A DNA stretch of 64,000 nt, from NCBI RefSeq assembly GCF_904849725.1, contig NC_058521.1, positions 99,930,244 through 99,994,243 of the forward strand, in the 5' to 3' direction. Of this stretch, positions 11,076 through 21,213 are shown piece after piece; position 1 is the first letter of the stretch; each line of letters begins with the position of its first letter. The stretch comes from Hordeum vulgare subsp. vulgare (taxonomy: Eukaryota > Streptophyta > Magnoliopsida > Poales > Poaceae). The notes beneath the pieces are model-generated. The model did not search any database, had not been told where the DNA came from, and saw nothing but the letters and a program-made list of their open reading frames with translations. The translations under genes and the position numbers were made by a program.

Positions 11076-11509
11076 GTCCCTTAGTGGAATCACGGCATCT
11101 TGCATTGTGCGAGGGCGTGAGGAGATTACGGTGGCCTTAGTGGCATCTTGGGGAGCATTGTGCCTCCACACCGCTCTAACGGAGATTAGCATCCGCAAGG
11201 GTGTGAACTTCGGGATACATCATCGTCTCCCCATGCCTCGGTTATCTCTTACCCGAACCCTTTACTTATGCACTTTACTTTGTGATAGACATATTGTTTA
11301 TTGTAATATATCTTGCTATCACTTAGTTGTTTATCTTGCTTAGCATAAGTTGTTGGTGCACATAGGTGAGCCTAGTTGTTTGTAGGTTTTGTGCTTGACA
11401 TATTAAACGTTAGTTTTATTCCGCATTTGTTCAAGCCTAAACCTTAACTATTTTAAAGCGCCTATTCACCCCCCCCCCTCTAGGCGACATCCACGTCCTT
11501 TTCAGGCCC

Positions 11510-13925
11510 GAGGTCGATGATGTCTTCCACGATGTGGACACACAGATGCACCATCACGTCAAAGAACGCGGGCGGGAAGTACATCTCAAGCTCACATAGT
11601 ATGACAACGATCTCTTCCTGTAGCCTTCAGAGCTGCTTCACACTTATGGACTTTCGAGAGATAACGTCGAAGAAGTTGCAGAGACCAATAAGCGTGTCAC
11701 GGACGTGCTTGTCCATTATCCCTCTAATGGCAACCGGGAGTATCTGCGTCATCATCACGTGACAGTCATGAGACTTCATACCACTGAACCTTTTCTTCTT
11801 GGGGTCTAGAAATCTGCTTATCTTCCCAGAGTAACCGGAACTGAATTTGATTCCCATAAGGCACTTGATGAATTGATCGATCTCCTTCAGACTTAAGGTG
11901 AAGCAAGAAGTGCAATAATTCTCCTCCTTCTTGTTGACTTTTCTGCCCCTTTCCCCCTCCTCTGCCTCGGTCTCCGTCTCCTCCATCAAATTTTTACGGT
12001 GGATGTATTTCCAAATCTTCAAATCTTCCAAGTCTTTCCTTGCCTTCGGCCCATCCTTGGTCTTCTCCGGCATGTTCATCAGTGTGCCAAGCAAGCTCTC
12101 GAGGACATTCTTCGTGATATGCATTTGATCAAGGCTATGAGGCGTGTCGTGATTGGGCCAGTACTCCAAGTCCCAGAAAACAGACCTCGTTTTCCATACC
12201 TTCAGAAGCGGCTCTCGTGCCTTTTTGATCTTTCCCGGCGCGGGGCATTGTTCCCAGTTTCTCAACAGCTCATCGATTTCGGTGCCGCTCCTCTTACGTG
12301 GAGGTCCTCGAAGCTCAGCCAACCCATTGAATAGATATCCACGCTTTCTCCATGGGTCATCCTTCTCGAGCCATCTAGGATGCCCCATGTACATGATTTT
12401 CCCAGACCCGCCATCTCTCGTTGACGTAAGCTACTGAGACGTTGTATCATCCATGCACCTCGTGCATCCGCAGTATCCGTGGCACACGTGGCCTGAGGTG
12501 TACCCGTAATCGAGATAGTCGTGCACCGTCGTCATCAGTGCGGCTCTCATATGGAAATACTCTCCTTTGCTGGCGTCCCATGTCCATGTCGGTGATTTCC
12601 ATAACGTGTCTAGCTCCCCTTGAAGAAGCCCCATATACAGGTTAATACTATTTCCCGGTTGTTTCGGCCCTTGAATTAGCATGCACATGTGTATGTACTT
12701 TGTCTTCATGCACTTCCATGGGGAGGTTGTACATCCATACAAACACGGGATATGTAATGTGGTTGGTGTTCTGGTTTCCAAACGAATTCATGCCATCGGT
12801 ACTAGCACCAAGCACGATGTTCCTTGGATCTTCTTTAGCAAATCCATATACGATGTTGAATGCTCTCCACTGGCTACCATCTACGAGGTGTCTCAGCCTC
12901 GGATCATCTCCTTCGTCGGGCTTCTTCCTCTCCGCGTGCCAGCGCATGAGCTTTGCTTCCATAGGATCTACGAAATACCGCTGCAGACGGGGAGTGATCG
13001 GAAAGTACCATACAACTTTCTCAGGAGCTTTCTTTCCTGCCTTCTTTTATCGAGAAGCATTGCACACTGGACAGTTGGTTTTTTCCGCGTGCTCCCCCTG
13101 ATAAATGATGCAATTGTTGATGCATGTGTGTTACTTAATGTGCGGCAAATCAAAAGGGCAAACGATTTTCTTGGCAACCTCGACACTACTAGGACACAGG
13201 TTCCCGCGGGAAGAACTTTATTATGTAGATACTTGCTCATTGAGGCTTTTGTCTGTCCATTTGTTTTTGGCCTTTGTCTTTAGAAGTTCGAGCGTGAAAC
13301 TCAAGCGGGTCACCTCGGGATCGCAATCGTCATACAATGGAGTCCTTGAGTCCACTTCAAGTTGAGCCAGCTTGGCCTCCTCTCTAGAAGCAGCTCTCTC
13401 GCTAGTCGTACTCTTGCGAAGGAGGTCTTGAACATGAGGGTCTTGCACGACTGCACTTAGTAGCGTTGAATACTGCGACGTGACCACCGCCTCTTCTCCA
13501 CCATGTCCGGACTCTTCTTCGCCGTGTCTGGAATTTTCTCCGCTGCCATCATTTCCGGAATCTTCCCCACCGCCATGTCCGGCACCATCGTCTTCGTGTC
13601 GATTGATCATCTCTTCGTCTAGCCCCATGTCGTTATTCCCTGCCATTTGGACGTCCTCATCATCATCATCTTCTTCACTTATCCACCTAGTATAGCCATC
13701 CATGAAACCATTCATCAGCAGATGCGCCTTCAAAGTGCCATGATCAAACGGGTCAAAAAGGACTCCTTCCTTGCATCTTGCACACGGACATCTAATCCTA
13801 GTCCGATTATTTGCATGCATGTCCATCACCGCGGATTGCATGTACCGCTCCACCTTCCATCCACTCACCTTCATGGCCGACTGCATGGTATAACAGGCAA
13901 AAGGGTTATAAAACAAATAATGCAT
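11510..13925 (-). pseudogene. CACTA-1 TNP2-type transposase, N-terminal and central part
   Basis: An AG splice acceptor near 13885 is followed by a Transpos_assoc-like domain (MKVSGWKVERYM, RCPCARCKEG, LLMNGFMDGYTRW). An acidic linker follows (about 13670-13480). The TNP2/Transposase_21 core is recognisable by CPVCNASR, YFPITPRLQRYF, DGMNSFGNQNTNH, YIHMCMLIQGPKQPGN, GYCGCTRCMDDT and KRGYLFNG. The DUF4218-like part begins at about 11800 with MKSHDCHVMMTQILPVAIRG and breaks at 11510, where the 3-kb LTR is inserted. Lesions are frame changes near 13230 and 12725, TAA at 13047-13049 and TAG at 12431-12433. The usual role is cutting and pasting the CACTA element, but this copy cannot make the protein. 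Confidence 0.9.
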
Positions 13926-13935
13926 GCATGCTTAA

Positions 13936-14060
13936 AAGTCATATAAAATTTTGGCATGACCTTGCCTAAAAATAGGACATATTGAGTTTGCCCGAAATTC
14001 ACGGAAACGGAAATAAATCGACATTTCGGCAAAACATAAGCAACTCGATCGGAGGGCATG
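13936..14060 (-). promoter_or_regulatory. Upstream module of the CACTA-1 transposase gene, copy 2
   Basis: It shares ordered phrases with 4476-4600: TGGCATGACCTTGCCTAAAAA, AGGACATAT, CGGAAACGGAAAT and CGGCAAAACATAAGC. It lies about 50-175 bases before the first recognisable transposase exon. Confidence 0.5.
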
Positions 14061-14082
14061 TCGCACTCGCACAAATCTCTCC

Positions 14083-14085
<3 letters not shown>

Positions 14086-14122
<37 letters not shown>
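14086..14122. repeat. (AT)n microsatellite
   Basis: About 37 bases of alternating AT with one GT interruption. Confidence 0.95.
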
Positions 14123-14329
14123 CCCAAACACACATATTCTCATTCACACACATATTGCCATTCTTTATGTGAACAACTTTGTACTCACCTATATATGTCC
14201 TGAGAGAGACCGATCGAGTGAGATGATGAGAGAGACCGATCGAAAGAGCACGCGTGGATGGCTAAATAGCTAGCTAGATCTATTTGTTGGGGAGGAGAGG
14301 TGAACCTAGCCATCTAACTAATGGAGTGG

Positions 14330-14570
14330 GAGTTATGGTGGAGGGGGGAATTAATATAGTGGGGAGAGGAAGAGAGGTGGGGCAAAGAGAGATGTGAGAG
14401 CAGTCATTTATGAAGGAGAGTTATGGTGGAGGGGGTACATTAATGAGGAGAGAAGAGAGGTAGGAGGAAGAGAGAAGAAGAGCAACAATGGTGTGGAGAG
14501 TGTGGAGAGGGGAGAGGAGGGGGAGAGAGGTGAAAGTGGGGAGGGGAGGGGTGGGGGGTAAAAAGGTGGC
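14330..14570. repeat. GA/GGAG-rich low-complexity tract in CACTA-1
   Basis: Purine-rich GGAGAGG/GGGGAG words dominate. No gene is credible here. The tract lies between the transposase upstream region and the terminal repeat block. Confidence 0.6.
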
Positions 14571-14935
14571 AGCCGCAACTGGCAGTAGCGTTGTATAACA
14601 GGGAGCACTGCTGCTATTCTATTAGTAGTAGTGTTGCATACCAGCGAGCGCTACTACTATGTGGGGCCAACTAGCAGCAGCGATGCTGCAAAACAACGCG
14701 CTACCGCTAAACACTTAGCAGTAGTGCTGGATTTTGGGCGACGCTGCTACTACAGCTACCGTCGGTGGCATCATCTGGTTCCACATAGTAGTAGCGCCTT
14801 TTCAATTAGCAGCGCTACTGCTAATGTGTTATTAGCAGCGCTTTACTGGATCAGCGCTACTGCTAATTATCAGGAATGTTTTTTTATTCCAGCGCTACTA
14901 CTGAGGTCCTGCCTATAAGGTTTTTCCTAGTAGTG
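14570..14935 (-). repeat. CACTA-1 terminal and subterminal repeats, right end
   Basis: Repeated AGTAGTAGCGC / AGCAGCGCTACTGCTAA words in both orientations lead to the terminal inverted repeat CCTAGTAGTG at 14935. This end is the 5' end relative to the transposase gene. Confidence 0.8.
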
Positions 14936-16503
14936 GGAGATGCTAGCAACGAGAGGGAGAGGTGTGTAGATACCCTTATAGGCCGAAAGTGTTAATAATC
15001 TATAGATCGTGGTTGGCATCGTCGTACTCGCGTCGTGTTCCAATCCGATTCAAGCACCGCACGAGCGGCACCTCCGAGTTTAGCACACGTCCGACTCGGT
15101 GACGTCTCCTCCTTCTTGATCCAGCAAGCGGGAGAGGAGAGGTAGATTAGATCGGAACAAGCATGATGGCGTGGTGGTGGTAATAGCAGCGGAACACCGG
15201 CAGGGCTTCGCAAAGCACTAACGAAACATGGTGGTGGAGGGAGAGAGTGGGGCAGCCGCTGTGTGAAGGGATGGGGCTGCCCTCCTTTGCCTCCACTATA
15301 TATGGGGGTAAGTGGGAGGGGGCACCCACCCTAGCCATTAGGGTTTCCCACCCGCTAGTGCATGGGCCATGTAGGGGCTAGTGCCCCTAGCCCAAAAAGT
15401 CCAGGGTGCCCCTCCTACAACCCATGCTAGCCTAAGGGACATGGTGGAACTCTTGGTGGACTTCCGGACTCCTCTGGAATCCTCCAGAACCTTTTTGAGG
15501 CTTTCCGGTACAATAGCGGAAAAAATAGAACTTTTTTCGGAACCCCGAAAAGAACTCTCCATATATAAATCTTTACCTTCGGACCATTCCAGAAGTCCTC
15601 GTGACTTCCGGGATCTCATCCGAGACTCCTAACAATATTCGGTTTGTGGCATCATTTTCTCAATAGTACCCCAGCGTTACCGAACGTTAAGTGTGTGACC
15701 CTACATGTTCGAGAATCATGCAAACATGACCGAGACTCGTCTGTGATCAATAACCAATAGCGGGACCAGGTTGTCCATATTGATTCTTACATATTCCATG
15801 AAGAGCTTTATCGGTTCGAACCACTGTGTTGAGGATTCAGTTAATCCCTTATGAAGTTCCCTTTGTCCAGCGATATGTTACTTGCCCGAGATTCGATCGT
15901 CGGTATCACCTTACCAAGTTTAATCTCTTTATCGACAAGTCTCTTTACTCATTCCGTAGTACAACACCCCCATGACTAAACTCATTAGCTAGTCACACGC
16001 ATGCAAGCTACTTTGGATATCGTGTTACTGAGAGGACCCAGAGATATCTCTCCATCTTACGGAGTGACAAATTCCAGTCTTGATCTATGCAACCCAAGAA
16101 GCACTTTCTCAGATACCTGTAGAGCACCTTCATGATCAGCCAGTTACGAAGTGACGTTTGGAAACACACAAAGCATTCTTACAATGTCAGGGAGTTGCAT
16201 GATCTCATGGTCTAAGGAACAAATACTTGACATAAAGGAAGCTTTAGTTACACGCTCATATGCTAAGCTTACAGTTGGGTCTTTCCATCACATCATTCTC
16301 CTAATCATGTGATCCTCTTATCAAATGACAACTCATGTCTATGGTTAGGAAACCTTAACCGTCTTTGATCAATGAGCTAGTCTAGTCGAGGCCCACTAGG
16401 GACACGCTATTCGTTTATATATCCACACATGTATTTAGTTTAAGGTCAATTAATACAATTCTAGCATGGATAATAAACATTTATCTAGGGCATATTTCCA
16501 ACA
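14936..16503 (-). mobile_element. Copia A: 3' LTR, truncated on the left by CACTA-1
   Basis: The right end reads GCATATTTCCAACA (minus strand TGTTGGAAATATGC), the Angela/BARE1-type LTR start. The left part (GCTAGCAACGAGAGGGAGAGG) is internal LTR sequence cut by the CACTA-1 end at 14935. The rest should lie to the left of CACTA-1, outside the window. Confidence 0.8.
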
Positions 16504-16640
16504 GTGTCCCACTTGCACTAGAATCAACAATCTAGTTTACATAGTAATGAACCTAACACCCATAGAGTTCTAGTGTTGATCATGTTTTGCTCGTGAGAGA
16601 GGTTTTGTCAACGGGTCTACACCATTGAGATCCATATGTG
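16504..16640 (-). pseudogene. Copia A: polypurine tract and 3' end of pol
   Basis: Next to the LTR the minus strand carries the polypurine-like CAAGTGGGACAC, then the last pol codons. It stops at ATATG (16636-16640). The homologous sequence continues at 40584 with ATATG and then TACTTTGCAAATATC, as the intact counterpart at 18758-18910 shows. A 5-bp target duplication therefore surrounds the insertion between. Confidence 0.85.
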
Positions 16641-17655
16641 TTGGGGAATGTAGTAATTTCAATAAATTTCCTACGCCATACAAGGATCTATCTATGGAGA
16701 ACCCAACAACGAGTGATGGGGTAGATCATCTTCATACCTTTGAAGATCGCTAAGCAGAAGCGTTACTATGAACGTGGTTGATGGAGTCATACTCGCAGCA
16801 ATTCAGATCGCAGTGGATTTTGATCTATGTGCCGAATCACGGCACCTCCGCGGTCAACACATGTACAGCCCGGATACGTCTCCTCCTTCTTGATAAGCGA
16901 GGAGAGAGGAGAAGTTGAGGGAGATCTCCAGCAACACGACAACGTGGTGGTGGTGGAGCTATGTGGTTCTCCGGCAGGGCTTCGCCAAGCGCTGCGGAGG
17001 ATGACGAGGAGGAGGAGTAGGGCTACGCCATGGAGAGATGAATTATGTGTCCCCCAAAGGCCAAAACCCTCTACTATATATTGGAGGAGGGTGAGGGAGG
17101 CTGCCTTGGCCCCTCCTCCAAGGAGAAGGAGCTTTTTTCCAAGCTAGGGAGGAGTCCTCCTCGCACAAGGGAGGTCGACTCCCTTGGTAGGACTCTTTCT
17201 CCTTTCCTTTTAAGCTTCCTTGCCTTATTTCTTTTATCCCTATGCACATATGCCTTTAGGGAAGGCCTTGGACATCCCAATAAGGGTTGCTCCACCTCCT
17301 CTAACAACCCATGTTGGCTCCCATATGTTCGATGATGATCTCATTGGATGAACCACGATGTCAAGGATTCACTCAATCCCGTATGCAATTCCCTATGTCT
17401 ACCGGTATATAACTTGCCGGAGATTCGATCGTCAGAATCCCCATACCTTGTTCAATCTCGTTACCGTCAAGTCTCTTTACTCGTTCCGTATCACATCATC
17501 CCGTGACTAACTCCATAGTCACATTCAGCTCATTATGATGATGTTCTACCGAGTGGGCCCTGAGATACCTTTCCGTCATACGGAGTGACAAATCCGAGTC
17601 TCAATTCGTGCCAACCCAACAGACACTTTCAGAGATACCCGTAGTACACCTTTAT
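16641..17655 (-). mobile_element. Retroelement B: left LTR fragment (copia, rearranged)
   Basis: It starts TGTTGGGGAATGTAG directly after the target duplication ATATG. Its subfamily markers (CTGAGATACCTTTCCGTCAT, CAACAGACACTTTC) match the LTR at 39533-40583, whose outer end abuts the other ATATG. It is cut at about 17655, where sequence switches to a different LTR subfamily, and it seems to lack a middle segment. Confidence 0.65.
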
Positions 17656-18757
17656 ACCTTCCCTCCTTTGCCACGCCTTGGGCTAGGTGGGAGGCCCCTC
17701 CCGATGGACTCCCGAAACCCTTCTGGGTAAGTTACTGGTGATGCCCGAAACATTTCCGGTGTCCAAAATCTCACTTCCTATATATAAATCATTTCCTTCG
17801 GACCATTCCGGAGCTCCTCGGGACGTCCGGGATCTCATCCGAGACTCCGAACAACGTTCGGTAACCATGTACACTATTTCCCTATAACCCTAGCGTCATC
17901 GAACCTTAAGTGTGTAGACTCTATGGGTTCGGGAGACGTGTAGACATGACCGTGACATCTCTCCGGCCAATAACCAACAGCGGGGTCTGGATATCCATGT
18001 TGGTTCCCACACGTTCCACAGTGATCTCATCGGATGAACCAGGATGTCAAAGATTCAATCAATCCCGTATGCAATTCCCTTTGTCTATCGGTATGATACT
18101 TGCCCGAGATTCGATTGTCGGTATCCCTATACTTTGTTCAACCTCGTTACCGGCAAGTATCTTTACTCGTTTCGTAGCACATCATCCCGTGACTAACTCC
18201 TTAGTCACATTGAGCTCATTATGATGATGTTCTACAGAGTGGGCCCAGATATACCTTTCCATCACACGGAGTGACAAATCCCGGTCTCGATTCGTACCAA
18301 CTCAACACACTCTTCCGGAGATACCTGTAGTGCATCTTTATAGTCACCCAGTTACGTTGTGACATTTGATACACCCAAAGCACTTCTACGGTATCCGGGA
18401 GTTGCACAATCTCACGGTCCAAGGAAATGATACTTGACATTAGAAAAGCTTTAGCAGACAAACAACATGATCTAGTGCTATGCTTTGGATTGGGTCTTGT
18501 CCATCACATCATTCTCCCAATGATGTCATCCCGTTATCAACGGCATCAAATGTCCATGATCAGGAAACCATGATCATCTGTTGATCAACGAGCTAGCCAA
18601 CTAGAGGCTTACTAGGGACACATTGTGATCTATATATTCACACATGTATTACTGTTTCTGGTCAATACAGTTATAGCATGAACAATAGACAATTATCATG
18701 AACAAGGAAATATAATAATAAATACTTCATTATTGCCTCTAGGGCATATTTCCAACA
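17656..18757 (-). mobile_element. Copia C: 3' LTR, truncated
   Basis: It ends GCATATTTCCAACA at 18757 and matches 38450-39532 over most of its length (shared GATGCCCGAAACATTTCCGG, CAGATATACCTTTCC). About 600 bases of the LTR's other end are missing, replaced by the B fragment. The target site of C (CCGTC after 39532) is not found on this side, which fits a deletion. Confidence 0.7.
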
Positions 18758-19513
18758 GTATCCCACTTGCACTAGAGTCAATAATCTAGTTACATTGTGA
18801 TGAATCGAACGCCCATAGCATTCTGGTGTTGATCATGTTTTGCTTGTGGAAGAGGTTTAGTCAACGAGCCTGCAATATTCAGATCTGTATGTACTTTACA
18901 AATATCTATTTCTCCTTTCTGGACGTAGTCCTGGATGGAATTGTAGCGGCGTTTGATGTGCTTGGTCTTCCTGTGAAATCTGGACTCCTTGGCTATGGCA
19001 ATAGCTCTAGTGTTGTCACAGAAGAGTGACATCGGGCCTGATGCACTTGGAATTACTCCAAGGTTGGTGATGAACTCCTTCATCCAGATCCCCTCTTGAG
19101 CTGCTTTCGAAGCAGCTATGTACTCCGCTTCACATGTAGATGCTGCCATGACGTCTTGCTTGCAGCTGCACCAGCTGACTTCCCCACCATTCAAAACATA
19201 CACGTATCCGGTTTGTAACTTGGAGTCATCGGGATCTGTGTCGAAGCTAGCATCGACGTAACCCTTTACGACGAGCTCTTCGTCACCTCCATAAACAAGA
19301 AACATCTCCTTAGCCCTCTTCAGGTACTTAAAGACATTCTTGACCGCTGTCCAGTGATCCATACCGGGATCACTTTGGTACCTCCCTACCAAACTTATGG
19401 CAAGGTTCACATCAGGTCTGGTACACAACATGGCGTACATAAGAGAACCTACGGCTGAAGCGTAGGGGATGGTACTCATCTTCTCTTTATCTTATGTCAT
19501 GGTCAGGCATTGA
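18758..19513 (-). pseudogene. Copia C: pol, RNase H domain and 3' end
   Basis: A single open frame from 19479 to 18790 encodes the end of reverse transcriptase (YASAVGSLMYAMLCTRPDV) and RNase H with GYVDASFDTD, CEAEYIAASKAA and SLFCDNTRAIAIAKE, followed by HIKRRYNSIQDYV and a GSLTKPL C-terminus. The acidic residues D, E and D of the first three motifs are present. The polypurine tract CAAGTGGGATAC abuts the LTR at 18758. The frame is open here, but the gene is split at 19513 by CACTA-3, continuing at 33385. Confidence 0.9.
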
Positions 19514-19689
19514 CACTACTAGGAAAAGGCTTGCTAATGGCGCACCTATTTTGGCTACTAATGGTGCACTATAGGTGCGCCACTAGCATCACGCCATTAG
19601 ATTTTTTTACTAATGGCGCACCACAAGTGCGCCATTAGTATCTGGTATACTATTGGCGCACCAGGAAGTGCGCCATTAGTATTACTCAC

Positions 19690-19925
19690 GGTGCGCCATT
19701 AGTATGCCTCCCAGGTGCACCATTAGTATGACTCTCAGGTGCGCCATTAGTATGCCTCCCAGGTGCGCCATTAGTATGCCTCTCAGGTGCGCCATTAGTA
19801 TGCCTCCCAGGTGCGCCATTAGTATGCCTCCCAGGTGCGCCATTAGTATGCCTCCGAGGTGGTCCATTAGTATGCCTCCCAGGTGCGCCATTAGTATGCC
19901 TCCCAGGTGTGCCATTAGTATAGCC
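19690..19925. repeat. 24-bp tandem array in the CACTA-3 subterminal region
   Basis: About ten units of the type GTGCGCCATTAGTATGCCTC plus CCAG run head to tail. Because 24 is divisible by three, several frames stay open on both strands and give repeating eight-residue peptides (AHLGGILM, APGRHTNG). These are not genes. Confidence 0.95.
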
Positions 19926-19935
19926 CATGGTGCTC

Positions 19936-20340
19936 CATTAGTATCTGGTATTCTAGCATATATATGTTTTGTTTCAAAACCACAAATTCAATAGCACATA
20001 ACATATATATCAAATATATAATACATAATATGTGCCCAATAGTTTTACTGATCCACAACACATAACATATATGCAAAGTTGCATAACAAATTTCAGGATC
20101 CATATATCAAAACTCCATAGCATCCATACATCCAAAATTCCATAGCATCCATATATAAATATAGTTCCATAGCATCCATACATACATAGCTCCATAGAAC
20201 ATATAATACACAACGATACTTTGCGGGCATTAGTAAGTAATATTTGGCACTAAAACAAATGCATTCATGTCCATATCGTAGTCCAAAGAGCATCCGCGTG
20301 GCAATGGGTGGATTCATCCTCCTGGTTGTAATCACCGTCG
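19936..20340. repeat. AT-rich stretch with CCATAGCATCCATA repeats in CACTA-3
   Basis: After the array comes AT-rich DNA with four imperfect copies of TCCATAGCATCCATACAT (20100-20200). A weak open frame on the minus strand (20335-20093) crosses it. It may be a terminal exon of the cargo transcript, but nothing supports that. Confidence 0.5.
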
Positions 20341-20756
20341 ACGTCCTCGTCCTCCCGTCGTCGTCCTACTGCAATGTAAATAAATAGCAACACCAGAAAA
20401 TCACAAAGTAATGACATTTTTTGCAAGGATAAGTAACCACCGGTATAGTCAAAATATCAGTAAAGATCAGCAGAATCGGGTGTGCATGCAAGTGATACTT
20501 TCAAAACAATCAGCATAGAAAAAAAATAGTCATCAAAACTGTAAGTAGTCTTTACCAGTTGTCACAAGGCAGAATCTGCGAGACCCGAGTCTTTCGGAAC
20601 AAACTCTAGTCCAAAGAGAAACAACAATACAAGACGTACATGTTGCAAGTAGTTTCTTTGTTTACTCATGTTTACTGAAAGCCAACAGCTGACATGTAGA
20701 CATGAGCACACACAAACTAAGCATACAGGTGCTACATCCATAATACCACAATGTTA
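20341..20756. other. Non-coding interval in CACTA-3, possibly intron of captured sequence
   Basis: I see no gene. The minus strand has a possible short exon (about 20610-20560, between an AG and GTAAAG) that I cannot identify. Confidence 0.3.
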
Positions 20757-21003
20757 AGCTAATCTCTTGTTTCAGCTTTAGCCTTCTCTCTAGGATCCTA
20801 CGGGAAATAAGAAATGATGATGAGATTCATGACAAGTGAAGAAAAAGGGGTTAATCAAACACAGAAAAGAGACCGAGTGCATACAGTTTTCGGTTGTTGT
20901 CCTAAGCCTTCTTTCGAGAAGGCCTTGGTTTTAGTTTCCTTCTCGCAGACCTTAAATCGTTCCATCTCGCGCTCAATCTGCTTGCGGGCATCCATGATAC
21001 AGA
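20757..21003 (-). pseudogene. NOT3: Captured fragment of CCR4-NOT complex subunit 3 (NOT3/NOT5 N-terminal domain)
   Basis: The minus strand encodes [20 protein letters not shown] followed directly by [16 protein letters not shown], a highly conserved stretch of the coiled-coil N-terminal domain of eukaryotic NOT3/NOT5. A GT donor follows at about 20884. After a short intron an AG acceptor (20799) precedes DPREKAKAETRD, then TAG where the family has W, then LN. So two consecutive exons with their intron were copied. The intact protein is part of the cytoplasmic mRNA deadenylation complex; this piece covers only about 55 residues. It lies downstream of the SPD1-like exons in the same direction. 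The family identification is firm; any function here is not expected. Confidence 0.85.
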
Positions 21004-21080
21004 TTGCACTAGCATGTACCGTCCTTGCTCCGTTCCTAAACTTGAACTGGAACGACACAGTTCATCTTGCTGCAGTGTGA
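21004..21080 (-). pseudogene. Unidentified exon-like stretch between SPD1-like and NOT3 fragments
   Basis: After an acceptor-like CTGCAG (about 21068) the frame [20 protein letters not shown] runs straight into the NOT3 residues without an obvious splice site. The upstream residues do not look like NOT3, so a fusion junction lies here. The source is unknown. Confidence 0.4.
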
Positions 21081-21131
21081 AAATACAATTGTTTCGTAAC
21101 AGTAAATAGAATCAAGTGAGCATGTCATTAC

Positions 21132-21213
21132 CTGTATTCCTCCGACAAGCATATCTACTGAAGGATTCATGGTCAGGTTCTCTATTGTTACACCATGAGC
21201 GGGGGCAACAAGT
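21132..21213 (-). pseudogene. SPD1: SPD1/Ycf45-like exon, 3' half (split by Angela)
   Basis: On the minus strand this reads VAPAHGVTIENLTMNPSVDM then LVGGIQ and a GT donor (21130-21131). It joins in frame to GIQL at 29800 once the retroelement and one CAAGT are removed. The AHG.TIEN......LVGGI pattern is the end of the ATPase core of Ycf45/SPD1-type proteins. Confidence 0.85.

Larger units (their letters stand above)
8460..11504 (+). mobile_element. Large solo LTR (3045 bp), inserted in the CACTA-1 transposase
   Basis: It starts TGTTGGAGCATATAT and ends GTCCTTTTCA, flanked by GGCCC on both sides (8455-8459 and 11505-11509). There is no primer-binding site or protein domain, so I read it as a solo LTR. 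It is built from tandem duplications (8538-9345), a palindrome array (9985-10352) and a 37-bp repeat (10928-11075). A TATA box at 10397-10404 indicates plus orientation, antisense to the transposase. Confidence 0.8.
1..14935 (-). mobile_element. CACTA-1: autonomous-type CACTA (En/Spm) transposon, decayed, left end outside window
   Basis: The right end reads, on the minus strand, CACTACTAGGAAAAACC and stops at 14935; the next bases (GGA, 14936-14938) are the likely 3-bp target duplication. No matching end is visible near position 1, so the element runs off the window. It carries a TNP2-type transposase, a Transposase_24/Ulp1-like second gene and a small RNase H1 N-terminal-like frame, all on the minus strand. 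CAGCGCTACTGCTA-like repeats lie at both 5190-5325 and 14570-14900, as expected for subterminal or intergenic CACTA repeats. Two solo LTRs sit inside the transposase. Every gene has stops or frameshifts, so the element is dead unless mobilised in trans. It sits in the 3' LTR of copia A, because sequence from 14936 onward is copia LTR. Confidence 0.85.

Noticed and set aside
19682..19994. Open frames of repeated octapeptides and a possible CRISPR-like array
   Set aside because: Units are contiguous with no unique spacers and are the subterminal repeats of a CACTA element; the period of 24 keeps frames open.
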